Assembly (NCBI RefSeq): GCF_001426925.1
Contig: NZ_LMFR01000012.1
Location: 221,331 to 285,330 of the forward strand
Direction of reading: 5' to 3'
DNA length: 64,000 nt
Source: Microbacterium sp. Root53
GTDB lineage: Bacteria > Actinomycetota > Actinomycetes > Actinomycetales > Microbacteriaceae
Part shown: piece by piece, positions 44,709 to 55,139 of the stretch
How the letters are laid out: the number at the start of each line of letters is the position of its first letter
Numbering within the stretch: position 1 is the stretch's first letter
Program-made: the position numbers and the translations under genes
The notes under the pieces: model-generated
The model's database searches: none
What the model saw: only the letters and a program-made list of their open reading frames with translations
Told to the model about the DNA's origin: nothing

Positions 44709-45677
44709 ATGAGCACCATCGAACGCGTCCCCGACGTCGCCTCCCCCGCAGCCGACCGCGCCGCGCGCCTCGCCGTGACGGTCTTCCCCATCCTCGTGAT
44801 CGTCGCCGGCGTGATCGGCTTCCTGCTGCCCGGCGCCGTCGCGCCGCTCGGGCAGGCGGTGCCGTGGCTTCTCGGGGTCGTGATGTTCGGGATGGGCCTG
44901 ACGCTCACCCTCCCCGACTTCACGCGCATCCTGAAGCGGCCGTGGATGGTGGCCATCGGCGTGGTCCTGCAGTACCTGATCATGCCGCTCACCGCGTGGC
45001 TGATCGCGCTCGCGCTGCAGCTCCCCGCCGAACTCGCCGCCGGTGTGATCCTCGTTGGATGCGCCCCGGGCGGCACCGCGTCGAACGTCGTCACGTATCT
45101 CTCCCGCGGTGACACGGCGCTCTCGGTCACCGTCACGACGTGCTCGACCCTGCTGGCGCCGGTGCTCACGCCGCTCCTCACCCTCTGGCTGGCCGGGCAG
45201 TTCCTGGAGGTTCCGTTCGCCTCGATGATGATGTCGATCCTGCAGACGGTCCTGCTGCCGGTCGTCGCGGGCCTCGTCGTGCGCCTGCTGCTGCGCCGCT
45301 GGGTCGAGCGCGCGCAGCCCGTGCTTCCGTGGCTGTCGACCGTGGCGATCGCCCTGATCGTGGCGGCCGTGGTCGCCGGCAGCGCCGACCGGATCGTCGG
45401 GGCCGGCCTGCTCGTCTTCCTCGCGGTGTTCCTGCACAACGGCTTCGGCCTGCTGCTCGGCTACCTCGCCGCGTGGGGGATGCGCATGACCCAGCGCGAG
45501 CGCCGCGCGATCAGCATCGAGGTCGGCATGCAGAACTCGGGGCTCGCGGCCTCGCTCGCCGCCGCGCACTTCTCGCCGCTCGCGGCGCTGCCGGCCGCGG
45601 TGTTCTCGGTCTGGCACAACCTGTCCGGCGCGATCTTCGCCCTGATCATGGGACGCCGCCCCGTCACGGACGAGTGA
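44709..45677 (+). CDS. Bile acid:sodium symporter family protein
   Basis: A 322-residue membrane protein of the BASS family with about nine to ten helices. The motif VILVGCAPGGTASNVVTYL near 115-133 and the later EVGMQNSGLAASLAAAHF near 275 are the two family signatures that form the sodium and substrate sites. Bacterial members often transport organic acids, such as pantoate or keto acids, and not bile salts. Substrate is unknown. ATG at 44709 follows AGAGGG. Confidence 0.9.
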   Translation: MSTIERVPDVASPAADRAARLAVTVFPILVIVAGVIGFLLPGAVAPLGQAVPWLLGVVMFGMGLTLTLPDFTRILKRPWMVAIGVVLQYLIMPLTAWLIALALQLPAELAAGVILVGCAPGGTASNVVTYLSRGDTALSVTVTTCSTLLAPVLTPLLTLWLAGQFLEVPFASMMMSILQTVLLPVVAGLVVRLLLRRWVERAQPVLPWLSTVAIALIVAAVVAGSADRIVGAGLLVFLAVFLHNGFGLLLGYLAAWGMRMTQRERRAISIEVGMQNSGLAASLAAAHFSPLAALPAAVFSVWHNLSGAIFALIMGRRPVTDE

Positions 45678-45748
45678 CGGCGGGCGGCGCGCGAGACCGC
45701 TTGATCGCTGCTGTGACCATGAGTCGCGCCATCGAAGGAGCCGCACGG

Positions 45749-46447
45749 ATGTCCCACAACGCCACGATCGGCACGGCGCTTGCCGCCTTGGCCCTCGCCA
45801 CGATGACACTGGCCGGATGCACCGCCACCGCGGCGCCCGAGGCCGCCGAGCAGACACCCAAGGCCTCCCCCGCTGCGGCTGCCACTGAGAGCGAGCCGAC
45901 TCCCACGGCCGCTCCAGCGCCGGATTCGGCCGAGCCGGAGACCTGCTCGCGCATGTCGGAGGTCGTCAGCTACACGGACGATTGGCGCTGGGAGCGAAGG
46001 CAGCCTCTGCGGGATCTCGGCGCGCGGGAGTTCGCGCAGGGCGAGGTGACCTTCGGGGACGACGGGGCCCCCTTGACGTACACCGTCGCGGCCGGTGACG
46101 TCGAGGCCGTGATCGTTGAACGGCTCTGCGCGTACCCGAACGTCGCCTCGTTGAACCACGAGCGCTACGTGTACCCGGGGCTGGTGCTCTGGCTCACACC
46201 GAACCCCGACACCCCGTGGGTGCCGCTCCACAGTCCGGTGGACGCGCAGGCCGGTTTCCAGCAGATCCCTTACCAGGAGGCCATCACGGCGGCGGGCGTG
46301 GCGGTCGACGCAGGTGACATCGAGACCGTGCGGGCCATCTGGAACGACACGCTCAAGGGAATGTTCACCGACCAGGACGTCATCCACGCTGTCCAGCAGG
46401 TGGTCGACTCCGGCGACCCGGACGCGCTCCGCCAGCTCTTCTCCTGA
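45749..46447 (+). CDS. Lipoprotein, function unknown
   Basis: A 232-residue protein with a lipoprotein signal; lipobox LAGC gives Cys24. A Thr/Ala/Pro linker (about 25-65) leads to a compact domain of about 165 residues containing two Cys (in ETCSRMS and RLCAYPN) that could form a disulfide. No family is recognised. ATG at 45749 follows GAAGGAG by about nine bases. The gene is 71 bases after the BASS transporter and may be co-transcribed. Confidence 0.75.
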   Translation: MSHNATIGTALAALALATMTLAGCTATAAPEAAEQTPKASPAAAATESEPTPTAAPAPDSAEPETCSRMSEVVSYTDDWRWERRQPLRDLGAREFAQGEVTFGDDGAPLTYTVAAGDVEAVIVERLCAYPNVASLNHERYVYPGLVLWLTPNPDTPWVPLHSPVDAQAGFQQIPYQEAITAAGVAVDAGDIETVRAIWNDTLKGMFTDQDVIHAVQQVVDSGDPDALRQLFS

Positions 46448-46478
46448 GCCAGCACCACGGGGCACTCCCGGCCGGATG

Positions 46479-46649
46479 TCACTCGCTGCGACCGCTGTGG
46501 TCCGCGACGTCGGGCTCTGCCCGAAGAACGTCCGCGATCTCCTCTTCCGGCCGGGGCGCGATCGTCTCGTCCTCCTCCAGCTCCGGGATGGTCGACTCTT
46601 CGAGCGCTGGGATGTGCCGGGGCGCGATGTCGTCGGCGTCTGCGGACAT
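46479..46649 (-). CDS. Small acidic hypothetical protein (56 residues)
   Basis: A 56-codon frame beginning MSADADDIAPRHIPALEES and ending DHSGRSE, with 16 Asp/Glu and few basic residues, no Cys and no membrane segment. No family is recognised. It has a clear Shine-Dalgarno site (GGAGG, six bases before the ATG at 46649). It begins 44 bases after the ychF stop, so it may be translated from the ychF transcript. Unusual length leaves some doubt. Confidence 0.6.
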   Translation of the reverse strand: MSADADDIAPRHIPALEESTIPELEEDETIAPRPEEEIADVLRAEPDVADHSGRSE

Positions 46650-46693
46650 CGGGATCCTCCTCTCGCCGGGAGGCTCACGTTACGCGCAGAACG

Positions 46694-47767
46694 TCAGACG
46701 TTGAAGCGGAACTCCACGACGTCGCCGTCCTGCATGACGTAGTCTTTGCCCTCGATGCGGACGCGACCCTTGGCCTTGGCGTCGGCCATCGATCCGGCCT
46801 CGTCCAGGTCGGCGAACGAGACGACCTCGGCCTTGATGAAGCCGCGCTCGAAGTCCGAGTGGATGACGCCCGCGGCCTGCGGGGCGGTCCAGCCCTTGCG
46901 GATCGTCCACGCGCGCGACTCCTTGGGGCCGGCGGTGAGGTAGGTCTGCAGGCCGAGCGTCTCGAAGCCCACGCGGGCGAGCTGGTCGAGGCCCGACTCC
47001 TGCTGGCCGAGCGACTGCAGCAGCTCGAGCGCCTCGTCGGCGTCGAGATCGATCAGCTCCGACTCGACCTTGGCGTCGAGGAACACGGCCTTGGCGGGGG
47101 CGACCAGCGCGGCGAGCTCGGCCATGCGCGCCTCGTCGGTCAGCACGCCCTCGTCGACATTGAAGACGAACAGCGTCGGCTTGGCGGTCAGAAGGCCCAG
47201 CTCGCGGATGGGCGAGACGTCGAAGCCGGCCTGGAAGAGGGTCTTCCCCGCGTCGAGCACGTCCTTGGCGGCCTTCGCGGCATCCAGGACGGCCGGGTCG
47301 GTCTTCTTGCCCTTGACCTCCTTCTCGATGCGCGGGATCGCCTTCTCGAGGGTCTGCAGGTCGGCGAGGATCAGCTCGGTGTTGATCGTCTCCATGTCGG
47401 AGGCCGGGTCGACCTTGCCGTCGACGTGCACGACGTCCGAGTCGGCGAAGCCGCGCACGACCTGCGCGATCGCGTCGGCCTCGCGGATGTTCGCCAGGAA
47501 CTGGTTGCCCAGGCCCTCGCCCTCGCTCGCGCCGCGCACGATGCCCGCGATGTCCACGAACGACACGGGCGCGGGGAGGATGCGCTGCGAGCCGAAGATC
47601 TCGGCGAGGCGGTCCAGGCGCGGATCCGGCAGCTCGACCACGCCCACGTTGGGCTCGATCGTCGCGAACGGGTAGTTCGCGGCGAGCACCGTGTTCTTGG
47701 TCAGGGCGTTGAAGAGGGTGGACTTGCCGACGTTGGGCAGGCCGACGATGCCGATAGTGAGAGCCAC
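46694..47767 (-). CDS. ychF: Redox-regulated ATPase YchF (OLA1-like)
   Basis: A 357-residue Obg-type P-loop NTPase that prefers ATP and associates with ribosomes. The N-terminal GLPNVGKST (9-17) is Walker [23 protein letters not shown] is the switch II region. A coiled-coil insertion occupies about 130-190 and the TGS domain the C-terminal 85 residues (from about 275). GTG at 47767 gives the typical start [18 protein letters not shown] lies eight bases upstream. Essentially invariant housekeeping gene. Confidence 0.97.
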   Translation of the reverse strand: MALTIGIVGLPNVGKSTLFNALTKNTVLAANYPFATIEPNVGVVELPDPRLDRLAEIFGSQRILPAPVSFVDIAGIVRGASEGEGLGNQFLANIREADAIAQVVRGFADSDVVHVDGKVDPASDMETINTELILADLQTLEKAIPRIEKEVKGKKTDPAVLDAAKAAKDVLDAGKTLFQAGFDVSPIRELGLLTAKPTLFVFNVDEGVLTDEARMAELAALVAPAKAVFLDAKVESELIDLDADEALELLQSLGQQESGLDQLARVGFETLGLQTYLTAGPKESRAWTIRKGWTAPQAAGVIHSDFERGFIKAEVVSFADLDEAGSMADAKAKGRVRIEGKDYVMQDGDVVEFRFNV

Positions 47768-47849
47768 GGGAGTCCAGTCTACGCGGGGCCATGCCCCTCC
47801 CCCGGCGCGCCTGCCGGGCCGCCCGCGACCGGGCCCGCAGACTCGAGGC

Positions 47850-48437
47850 GTGGCACTGGACTTCACGGCGATCGACTTCGAGACGGCCAACGGATCTCGG
47901 GCGTCGGCGTGCCAGGTGGGCCTCGCGAAGGTGCGCGACGGCCGCGTCGTCGAGAAGACCGGATGGCTCATCCGCCCGCCCGCGGGCCACGACCTGTTCC
48001 AGGAGTGGAACACCCGCATCCACGGGATCACGGCCGCGGACGTCGAGGACGCGCTGGGGTGGGACGAGCAGATCGAGGACCTGATCGGGTTCGCCGGCGA
48101 CGACGTGCTGGTCGCGCACAACGCGAGCTTCGACATGGGCGTCCTGCGCGCCGCCTGCGAGGTCACGAGCTACGAGCTCCCCGCCTACCGCTACCTGTGC
48201 ACGCTCGCCGTGGCGCGCAAGGCCTATCAGCTGCCGTCCTATCGCCTGCCCGTGGCGGCCGAGGCCGCCGGGTTCACGGGCTTCGCGCACCACGACGCGA
48301 TCGCCGACGCGCTCGCGTGCGCGCACATCCTGATCGACGCGGCCCGCCGCAGCGGCGCCGACGACGTCGACGGGCTGGCGGAGGCGCTGGGCGTGCGCAC
48401 CGCGCAGATCGCTCCCGCGGTCGTCGCGGCCGCCTGA
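47850..48437 (+). CDS. DEDDh 3'-5' exonuclease (DnaQ-like)
   Basis: A 195-residue exonuclease of the DnaQ/epsilon superfamily. The ExoI motif AIDFETANG holds the first Asp and Glu, ExoII is in AHNASFDMGVL and the ExoIII region is GFAHHDAIADALA with the catalytic His-Asp pair. There is no DNA polymerase or GIY-YIG domain attached, so it is a stand-alone nuclease, probably in repair or oligonucleotide turnover. GTG at 47850 has a weak CAGACT six bases upstream. Diverges from ychF. Confidence 0.9.
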   Translation: MALDFTAIDFETANGSRASACQVGLAKVRDGRVVEKTGWLIRPPAGHDLFQEWNTRIHGITAADVEDALGWDEQIEDLIGFAGDDVLVAHNASFDMGVLRAACEVTSYELPAYRYLCTLAVARKAYQLPSYRLPVAAEAAGFTGFAHHDAIADALACAHILIDAARRSGADDVDGLAEALGVRTAQIAPAVVAAA

Positions 48438-48474
48438 TCCGCACGATGTCCGAGGCCCCGGTCATGATGGCCCC

Positions 48475-49785
48475 ATGGACGCACTCGCCCTTCTGCTCGT
48501 GATCGTCGCCCTCGCGGCAGGCGCCGCCATCGGGTGGTTCGCGCGCGCCGGCCGGGCCGCTGCCGAGACGGCCGAGGCCCGCGCGGCGCTCGCGGCGCGC
48601 GACGCCGAGGTCGGCGCGCTCCGGGAGGCCCTCGAGCGGCAGGAGGACCTCCGCCGGGACGCCGAGGCGCATGCCCAGGCGGAGCGCGCGGCGGCCGAGG
48701 AGCGCGCCCGCCGCGAGAGCGCCGTGCTGACGGCCCTGGCCCCGGTGCGCGAGAGCCTGGGGCGCATGCAGCAGCGCGTGGACGAGATGGAGCGCGAGCG
48801 CGCCGGGCAGTTCGGCACGATCGCCGAGCAGCTGCGCCGGGCGCAGGCGTCGGAGGAGGCGCTGCGCGCCACGACCGAGTCCCTCGCGGGCGCGCTGCGC
48901 TCCACGACCGCGCGCGGCGTGTGGGGCGAGACGCAGCTGCGCCGGGTCGTCGAGTCCGCCGGCCTGGTGCGCCACGTCGACTTCGACACGCAGGCCACCC
49001 TGACGGGCGCGGATGCCGCCGGCCGCCCCGACATGGTCGTGCGCCTGCCGGGCGACAAGGCGATCGCGATCGACGCCAAGGCGCCGCTCGACGCCTTCCT
49101 GGACGCGACGGCGATCCCCGACACGGCGACGGGGGACGACGCCCGCCGGCGCCGCGACCTGCTGAAGCAGCACGTCAAGGCCGTGCGCTCCCATGTCGAC
49201 GCGCTCGCGAAGAAGGCCTACTGGACGGGCCTGGCGTCCAGCCCGGAGTTCGTCGTCTGCTTCCTGCCGAGCGAGTCGATCCTCGCCGTCGCGCTCGACG
49301 AGGATCCGACGCTGATGGAGTACGCGTTCTCCAAGCGGGTCGCGCTCGCCTCGCCCGTGAACCTCTGGGCGGTGCTGAAGACCGTCGCCTATGCGTGGAC
49401 GCAGCAGGAGGTGTCGGACGAGGCGCGCACGCTGTTCACGCTGGGCAACCAGCTGTACGAGCGGCTCGGCACGCTCGCGCAGCACGCCGACGACCTGCGC
49501 CGCGCGATCGAGCGCACGGTCGACTCCTACAACCGGTTCGCCGGCTCGCTCGAGTCGCGGGTGCTCGTCACCGCCCGCCGGTTCCCCGGCATCGACGCGA
49601 CCAAGCTGGCGTCCACCGCGGAGCCGAAGCCGATCCTGTCGTCGACGCGCCGGATGGCGGCGCCCGAGCTCATCGAGGCGCTGGACGTGCCCGATGCGCC
49701 GGTCACGGAGTCGATCGCGACGCGGCTGGATCAGTCGCGACTGGAAGCCGCGACCGAGAGCGGCGAACCGCTCAGCCGGGGATGA
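48475..49785 (+). CDS. rmuC: DNA recombination protein RmuC family
   Basis: A 436-residue protein. A single N-terminal membrane segment (about 2-24) anchors it, followed by a long coiled coil (about 30-135, heptad-rich with many Arg, Glu and Ala). The RmuC domain (about 150-400) contains ARGVWGETQLRRVVESAG and DAKAPLDAFLDA. The family limits inversions and recombination, probably as a nuclease. ATG at 48475 has CATGAT six bases upstream. Its 3' end overlaps the small membrane protein gene by 14 bases. Confidence 0.92.
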   Translation: MDALALLLVIVALAAGAAIGWFARAGRAAAETAEARAALAARDAEVGALREALERQEDLRRDAEAHAQAERAAAEERARRESAVLTALAPVRESLGRMQQRVDEMERERAGQFGTIAEQLRRAQASEEALRATTESLAGALRSTTARGVWGETQLRRVVESAGLVRHVDFDTQATLTGADAAGRPDMVVRLPGDKAIAIDAKAPLDAFLDATAIPDTATGDDARRRRDLLKQHVKAVRSHVDALAKKAYWTGLASSPEFVVCFLPSESILAVALDEDPTLMEYAFSKRVALASPVNLWAVLKTVAYAWTQQEVSDEARTLFTLGNQLYERLGTLAQHADDLRRAIERTVDSYNRFAGSLESRVLVTARRFPGIDATKLASTAEPKPILSSTRRMAAPELIEALDVPDAPVTESIATRLDQSRLEAATESGEPLSRG

Positions 49786-49987
49786 AGCTCAGCAGCGCCG
49801 TGACGGCGCCCGAGAACACCACGAAGGAGCCGATGAACCACCAGGCGCTGGGCTCCTGGCCGGGCGCACGGCGGACGCGGAGAAGCACATCCGGACGGCG
49901 CGCGGGGTCGACGACCGGCTGAGAGCCCGTCCGCGGCGAGGCGACGTGCTGCTGCACGTTCTGCACCGGCGCGTGCTGTACTGACAT
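49772..49987 (-). CDS. Small single-span membrane protein
   Basis: A 71-residue protein with a polar N-terminal half and one hydrophobic segment (about 47-69, WWFIGSFVVFSGAVTALLSF). No family recognised. ATG at 49987 gives MSVQHAPVQNVQQHV; it follows a GGGGGAC purine stretch. The 3' end overlaps rmuC by 14 bases in the convergent direction. Confidence 0.6.
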   Translation of the reverse strand: MSVQHAPVQNVQQHVASPRTGSQPVVDPARRPDVLLRVRRAPGQEPSAWWFIGSFVVFSGAVTALLSFIPG

Positions 49988-50107
49988 GCCTTCGTCCCCC
50001 TGCTGTGTCGACCGTCCGGATCCATTGTCCCAGACGGATCCTCCGAAGTCGGTCACAGCTCCATCACGCGCGGCGACGTACGCCACCTGGTGGGACTCAG
50101 CGAGGGG

Positions 50108-51088
50108 TCAGAGCCACTTCGAGACGAGGTGGTCCGACGAGACGCGGCGCAGCGTGCCGGAGTGGCTGCGCAGCACCACGCTCTCGGTGTAGACGTAGTC
50201 CCCCTCGCGACGCACGCCCGCGACGAGCGCGCCGTCGGTGACGCCGGTCGCGACGAACAGGGTGTTGTTGCCCGCGACGAGGTCGTCGGCCTCGTACACG
50301 TGGTCCATCTTCAGGCCCGCGTCGATGCTCTTCTGACGCTCGTCGTCGTCGCGCGGCCAGAGCCGGCCCTGGATGTGCCCGCCCAGCGCCTTGATCGCGC
50401 AGGCCGTCACGATGCCCTCGGGGCTGCCGCCGACGCCGACGCACATGTCGGTGCGGGCGTCGTGACGCGCGGCGTTGATGCCGCCGGCGACGTCGCCGTC
50501 GCTCATCAGGCGGGTGCCGGCCCCGGTCTCGCGGATCTCGCGGATCAGCTGCTCGTGACGCGGACGGTTCAGCACCGACACGACCATCTCGTCCACCGGC
50601 TTGCCGAGCGCCTTCGCGAGCAGCCGGATGTTCTCGCCGATGGGCAGGCGGATGTCGACGACGCCCACGCCGGCGGGCCCGGTGACGAGCTTGTCCATGT
50701 AGAAGACGCTCGACGCGTCGAGCATGGTGCCGCGGTCGGACAGCGCGATCACGGAGAGGGCGTTGTTGCGTCCCTCGGCGGTGAGGGTCGTGCCGTCGAT
50801 CGGGTCCACGGCGATGTCGTACGAGCGTCCCCTGCCCGTGCCGACGTGCTCGCCGTTGAAGAGCATCGGAGCGGCGTCCTTCTCGCCCTCGCCGATCACG
50901 ACGACGCCGTCGAAGTCGACCGTGGAGAGGAAGGCGCGCATCCCGTCGACCGCGGCGCCGTCGGCCGCCAGCTTGTCGCCGCGTCCGATGAACGGCACCG
51001 CGCGGATGGCGGCGGCCTCGGTGGCGCGCACCAGCTCGAGCGCGATGTTGCGATCCGGGTGGAGCGGAGACATGTCGGAGGTCTGCAT
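50108..51088 (-). CDS. glpX: Fructose-1,6-bisphosphatase class II
   Basis: A 326-residue gluconeogenic phosphatase. Metal-binding motifs are present: IGEGEKDAAPMLFNGE (about 65-80) and DPIDGTT (95-101). GlpX is the only FBPase in most actinobacteria, so this gene is likely needed for growth on non-sugar carbon. ATG at 51088 has TACGCT exactly six bases upstream, indicating a leaderless mRNA; the gene is divergent from fba, the aldolase acting on the same metabolite. Confidence 0.95.
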   Translation of the reverse strand: MQTSDMSPLHPDRNIALELVRATEAAAIRAVPFIGRGDKLAADGAAVDGMRAFLSTVDFDGVVVIGEGEKDAAPMLFNGEHVGTGRGRSYDIAVDPIDGTTLTAEGRNNALSVIALSDRGTMLDASSVFYMDKLVTGPAGVGVVDIRLPIGENIRLLAKALGKPVDEMVVSVLNRPRHEQLIREIRETGAGTRLMSDGDVAGGINAARHDARTDMCVGVGGSPEGIVTACAIKALGGHIQGRLWPRDDDERQKSIDAGLKMDHVYEADDLVAGNNTLFVATGVTDGALVAGVRREGDYVYTESVVLRSHSGTLRRVSSDHLVSKWL

Positions 51089-51266
51089 GTTTCGAGCGTA
51101 GAGGTGCGAGCCGTCCGCGCACCGCCGATCCGGCCGACAGGAATCGCGATTCTTTCCGATGCGCGAATGGACCCACCGTCCCTCCGCCCCAGGACCCGCC
51201 TGGAAGGCGCCCCGCCCGCCGCTAGACTGGCGACGCTTCATAGACCGACATTCCAAGGAGTCGTCC

Positions 51267-52295
<1,029 letters not shown>

Positions 52296-52311
52296 CGCCG
52301 ACGACATCATC

Positions 52312-52349
52312 CGGAAGCCCCGGCCCGCGCGTGCGGGTCGGGGCTTCCG
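52312..52349. terminator. Bidirectional terminator-like hairpin
   Basis: CGGAAGCCCCGGCCCGC and its complement GCGGGTCGGGGCTTCCG pair across a short loop, with one bulge. It starts 16 bases after fba and ends 18 bases from the stop of the convergent D,D-carboxypeptidase-like gene, so it can stop both transcripts. Confidence 0.75.
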
Positions 52350-52367
52350 CCGTTCCCGGCGGGGGCC

Positions 52368-53330
52368 TCAGCCGATCGCGGAGAGCTGCGACTCGACGGC
52401 CGCGTACAGCGCGCGGGACTCGGTGAAGCGCGCCTCGTCGTCGACCTGCCCCAGCACGACCGCGTAGACGCGCACCGTGCCGTCGGCGTGCGCGACGTCC
52501 TTCGCGGACAGCAGGCTGCTGCCCTCCAGCGTCCCGGTCTTGATCCCGACGACGCCCGGGTCGGCCAGCAGGTCGTTCGTGTTCTCCACGAGCCCGGCGC
52601 CGGGCAGCTCGACCGCGGGGGTCGCCACGATCTCGGCGATCACCGGATGCGCGAGCGCGAGCCGCCCGAGCTCGATCAGCGCGGCGGCCGTGGCCGTGTT
52701 CGCCGGGTCGATGCCGGTCGCCTCGACGATCGTGATGTCGGTGAGCCCGTGCCCGGCGAGGAAGTCACGGGCGGCGACAGCGAACGCCGCGTCGTCGCCC
52801 CAGATGTCGGCGACCAGGATGTCGGCGTAGTTGCACGCGGATCCGATCAGCATGCCCTGCAGGAGCTGGTACTCGGTCAGGATGCCGCCGACGGGCACCT
52901 TGAGCGCGGACTCGCCGCGGGCCGTGTACTCCTCGTACGACGCGTTCCACTTCTCCACGAAGTGGTACTCCGCGCCCGCCTCGCCGACGGCGAGGGGACG
53001 CTCCTCGAGCACCATCAACGCGGTGACCAGCTTGGTGATGCTGGCCATCGGCACGGCGTGGTCGGACCGCGTGACCACGGGTCCGTCCCCGACGGCCACG
53101 GCCGCCGCTCCCTGCGCGGGCCAGGCGAGGCGCGTCGGATCGATCTCGGGCGCGACGACCGCCGGCGCCTCCGCGACCTCCTCGGCGACCGCCTCCGGCA
53201 CCCGGTCGGTCCCGGGACCGACCGCCGAGTTGGCGAACGTGGCGATGCCCAGGCCGAGTCCGCCGGCGAGCGCCACGAAGAGCCCGAAACGGGCGAGACG
53301 CTGACGACGGCGGCGGCTGAACGGACTCAT
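52368..53330 (-). CDS. D-alanyl-D-alanine carboxypeptidase-like protein (S11 family)
   Basis: A 320-residue serine peptidase of the PBP5/DacA type with one N-terminal membrane segment (about 15-36). Motif 1 is S97-ITK100 and motif 3 is K264-TG. The middle motif, SxN in active members, reads S164-A-C166-N167, so Asn at the third position is replaced by Cys. The protein may have altered activity. It is anchored outside the cell and would trim peptidoglycan peptides. ATG at 53330. Confidence 0.88.
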   Translation of the reverse strand: MSPFSRRRRQRLARFGLFVALAGGLGLGIATFANSAVGPGTDRVPEAVAEEVAEAPAVVAPEIDPTRLAWPAQGAAAVAVGDGPVVTRSDHAVPMASITKLVTALMVLEERPLAVGEAGAEYHFVEKWNASYEEYTARGESALKVPVGGILTEYQLLQGMLIGSACNYADILVADIWGDDAAFAVAARDFLAGHGLTDITIVEATGIDPANTATAAALIELGRLALAHPVIAEIVATPAVELPGAGLVENTNDLLADPGVVGIKTGTLEGSSLLSAKDVAHADGTVRVYAVVLGQVDDEARFTESRALYAAVESQLSAIG

Positions 53331-53422
53331 CGCCGTCCAGTCTCACCCACCGGGACGCCGTCCGTGCGGCGACCCGCCCCGGAACGACCCCCGAGACGAC
53401 CCGGATCGGCCCCTGATCCGGC

Positions 53423-53974
53423 CTAGCCGGCGGCCTGGTCGAGCACGGCCTGCAGCACCACGGGGTCGCTGAGCAGGCCGAACGCCACGACGAGGCCCGA
53501 GAGCGCGTTGAACACGAAGCCGCCGGCGAGCGGGATCCAGAACAGGATCCATCCGCGCCGGTGCGCGCGCCACGTGAGCCAGGCGGTCAGGAGCCAGCCG
53601 CCCGCGAGCAGGAGCGCGGCCGCGATCCCCCAGCCGCCCGTCGAGGTGACGCCCAGCTCCCCCGCGTCGAGGCCCATCGCGTCGAGCAGCGGTGCGGGGT
53701 CCAGCATCGCCGAGATCGCGTTCACCATGCTGACCAGCCCGTACACAAGCAGGGCCACGGCCGCGGCGCGGTCGATCAGGCGGCCGGGAGTCATGCCGGC
53801 GGCCTTCACGGGCGCGCCGACCGGGGAGACAGGCGTCGCGGGCGGCGCGCCGGGCTCGGGAAGCGGCGGGAGGGGCTGAGGCCGACGGATGCGGGCGCGC
53901 TGCTCCTCGGGCGTCGCGTACTCGCCGTACTGCGGCCGCGGGCGCGGCTCGCCGGGCGACGTCGCGTCGGTCAC
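53423..53974 (-). CDS. DUF6264-like membrane protein
   Basis: A 183-residue protein with a Pro/Arg-rich cytoplasmic N-terminus (about 1-60) and about four hydrophobic segments behind it. It resembles the family annotated DUF6264 beside ispH in Microbacteriaceae. No catalytic residues are seen. GTG at 53974 overlaps the ispH stop codon (GTGA), so it is translationally coupled to ispH. Confidence 0.72.
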   Translation of the reverse strand: MTDATSPGEPRPRPQYGEYATPEEQRARIRRPQPLPPLPEPGAPPATPVSPVGAPVKAAGMTPGRLIDRAAAVALLVYGLVSMVNAISAMLDPAPLLDAMGLDAGELGVTSTGGWGIAAALLLAGGWLLTAWLTWRAHRRGWILFWIPLAGGFVFNALSGLVVAFGLLSDPVVLQAVLDQAAG

Positions 53975-55047
53975 GCGCGGCCCCGGCCGCCGATGGCGCG
54001 GTCGTCGCGACGACCCGTGGCGTCCTGGCGCAGCTCCTTCGGCAGCGAGAACATCAGGTCCTCCTCCGCGGTGCGCACCTCCTCGACCTCGCGGTATCCG
54101 GCGCCGGCCAGGTCCGCGAGAACCTCCTGCACCAGCACCTCGGGCACCGAGGCGCCGCTCGTGACGCCGACGGTCTCGACGCCCTCGAGCCACTCCTGGC
54201 GCACCTCGTCGGCGTAGTCGACGCGGTACGCGGCCTTCGCGCCGTGCTGCAGCGCGACCTCGACCAGGCGCACGCTGTTGGACGAGTTGGCGGAGCCCAC
54301 GACGATCACGAGGTCGGCGTCGCGCGCGACCTTCTTGATCGCGACCTGGCGGTTCTGGGTGGCGTAGCAGATGTCGTCCGACGGCGGATCCTGCAGATGC
54401 GGGAACCGCTCGCGCAGGCGGCGCACGGTCTCCATGGTCTCGTCCACCGACAGCGTGGTCTGCGACAGCCACACGAGCTTCTCGGGGTCCGGCACCTCGA
54501 CCGTGTCGGCCTCCTCCGGCGAGTTGACGATCACGACGTTGTCGGGAGCCTCGCCCGCCGTGCCCTCGACCTCCTCGTGGCCCACGTGGCCCACGAGCAG
54601 GATCTGGTAGTCGTCCCGCGCGAAGCGCACGGCCTCGCGGTGCACCTTGGTCACGAGCGGGCAGGTCGCGTCGATCGCCTGGAGACCGCGGTCGGATGCC
54701 GCGTTCACGACGGCCGGCGAGACGCCGTGCGCGCTGAAGACGACGTGCGCACCCTCGGGCACCTCGTCGACCTCGTCGACGAAGATCGCGCCCTTCTTCT
54801 CGAGCTCCGTGACCACGTGGATGTTGTGCACGATCTGCTTGCGCACGTACACGGGCGCGCCGTAGCGCTCGAGGGCCTTCTCGACCGTGATGACCGCCCG
54901 GTCGACGCCGGCGCAGTAGCCGCGGGGCGCCGCGAGCAGCACCCGCTTGCGTCCGGGGCCCGGGATATCCTTGAGGGGCTCGCGGCGGACGTCCGCCCGG
55001 CGTGCCGGGACGGCGGGCACGGGCAGAGAGATGGCGGTGGCGCTCAC
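53971..55047 (-). CDS. ispH: 4-hydroxy-3-methylbut-2-enyl diphosphate reductase
   Basis: Last enzyme of the MEP isoprenoid pathway, producing IPP and DMAPP. The 358 residues contain the three Cys that hold the Fe-S cluster: C45 in [12 protein letters not shown], one in [11 protein letters not shown] (near 129) and one in [11 protein letters not shown] (near 225). An N-terminal extension of about 35 residues and a C-terminal Arg/Asp-rich tail flank the core. GTG at 55047 has TAGAAT exactly six bases upstream, a leaderless signal. Diverges from xseA. Confidence 0.97.
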   Translation of the reverse strand: MSATAISLPVPAVPARRADVRREPLKDIPGPGRKRVLLAAPRGYCAGVDRAVITVEKALERYGAPVYVRKQIVHNIHVVTELEKKGAIFVDEVDEVPEGAHVVFSAHGVSPAVVNAASDRGLQAIDATCPLVTKVHREAVRFARDDYQILLVGHVGHEEVEGTAGEAPDNVVIVNSPEEADTVEVPDPEKLVWLSQTTLSVDETMETVRRLRERFPHLQDPPSDDICYATQNRQVAIKKVARDADLVIVVGSANSSNSVRLVEVALQHGAKAAYRVDYADEVRQEWLEGVETVGVTSGASVPEVLVQEVLADLAGAGYREVEEVRTAEEDLMFSLPKELRQDATGRRDDRAIGGRGRA

Positions 55048-55139
55048 ACGTCGATTCTACGGGCGGCCCCTGAGCGGGGCCCGAGCGCGGCCATCCCGTC
55101 CGGTACCCAGAACCACTCCCGAGGCAGACCAGAGGTGGC

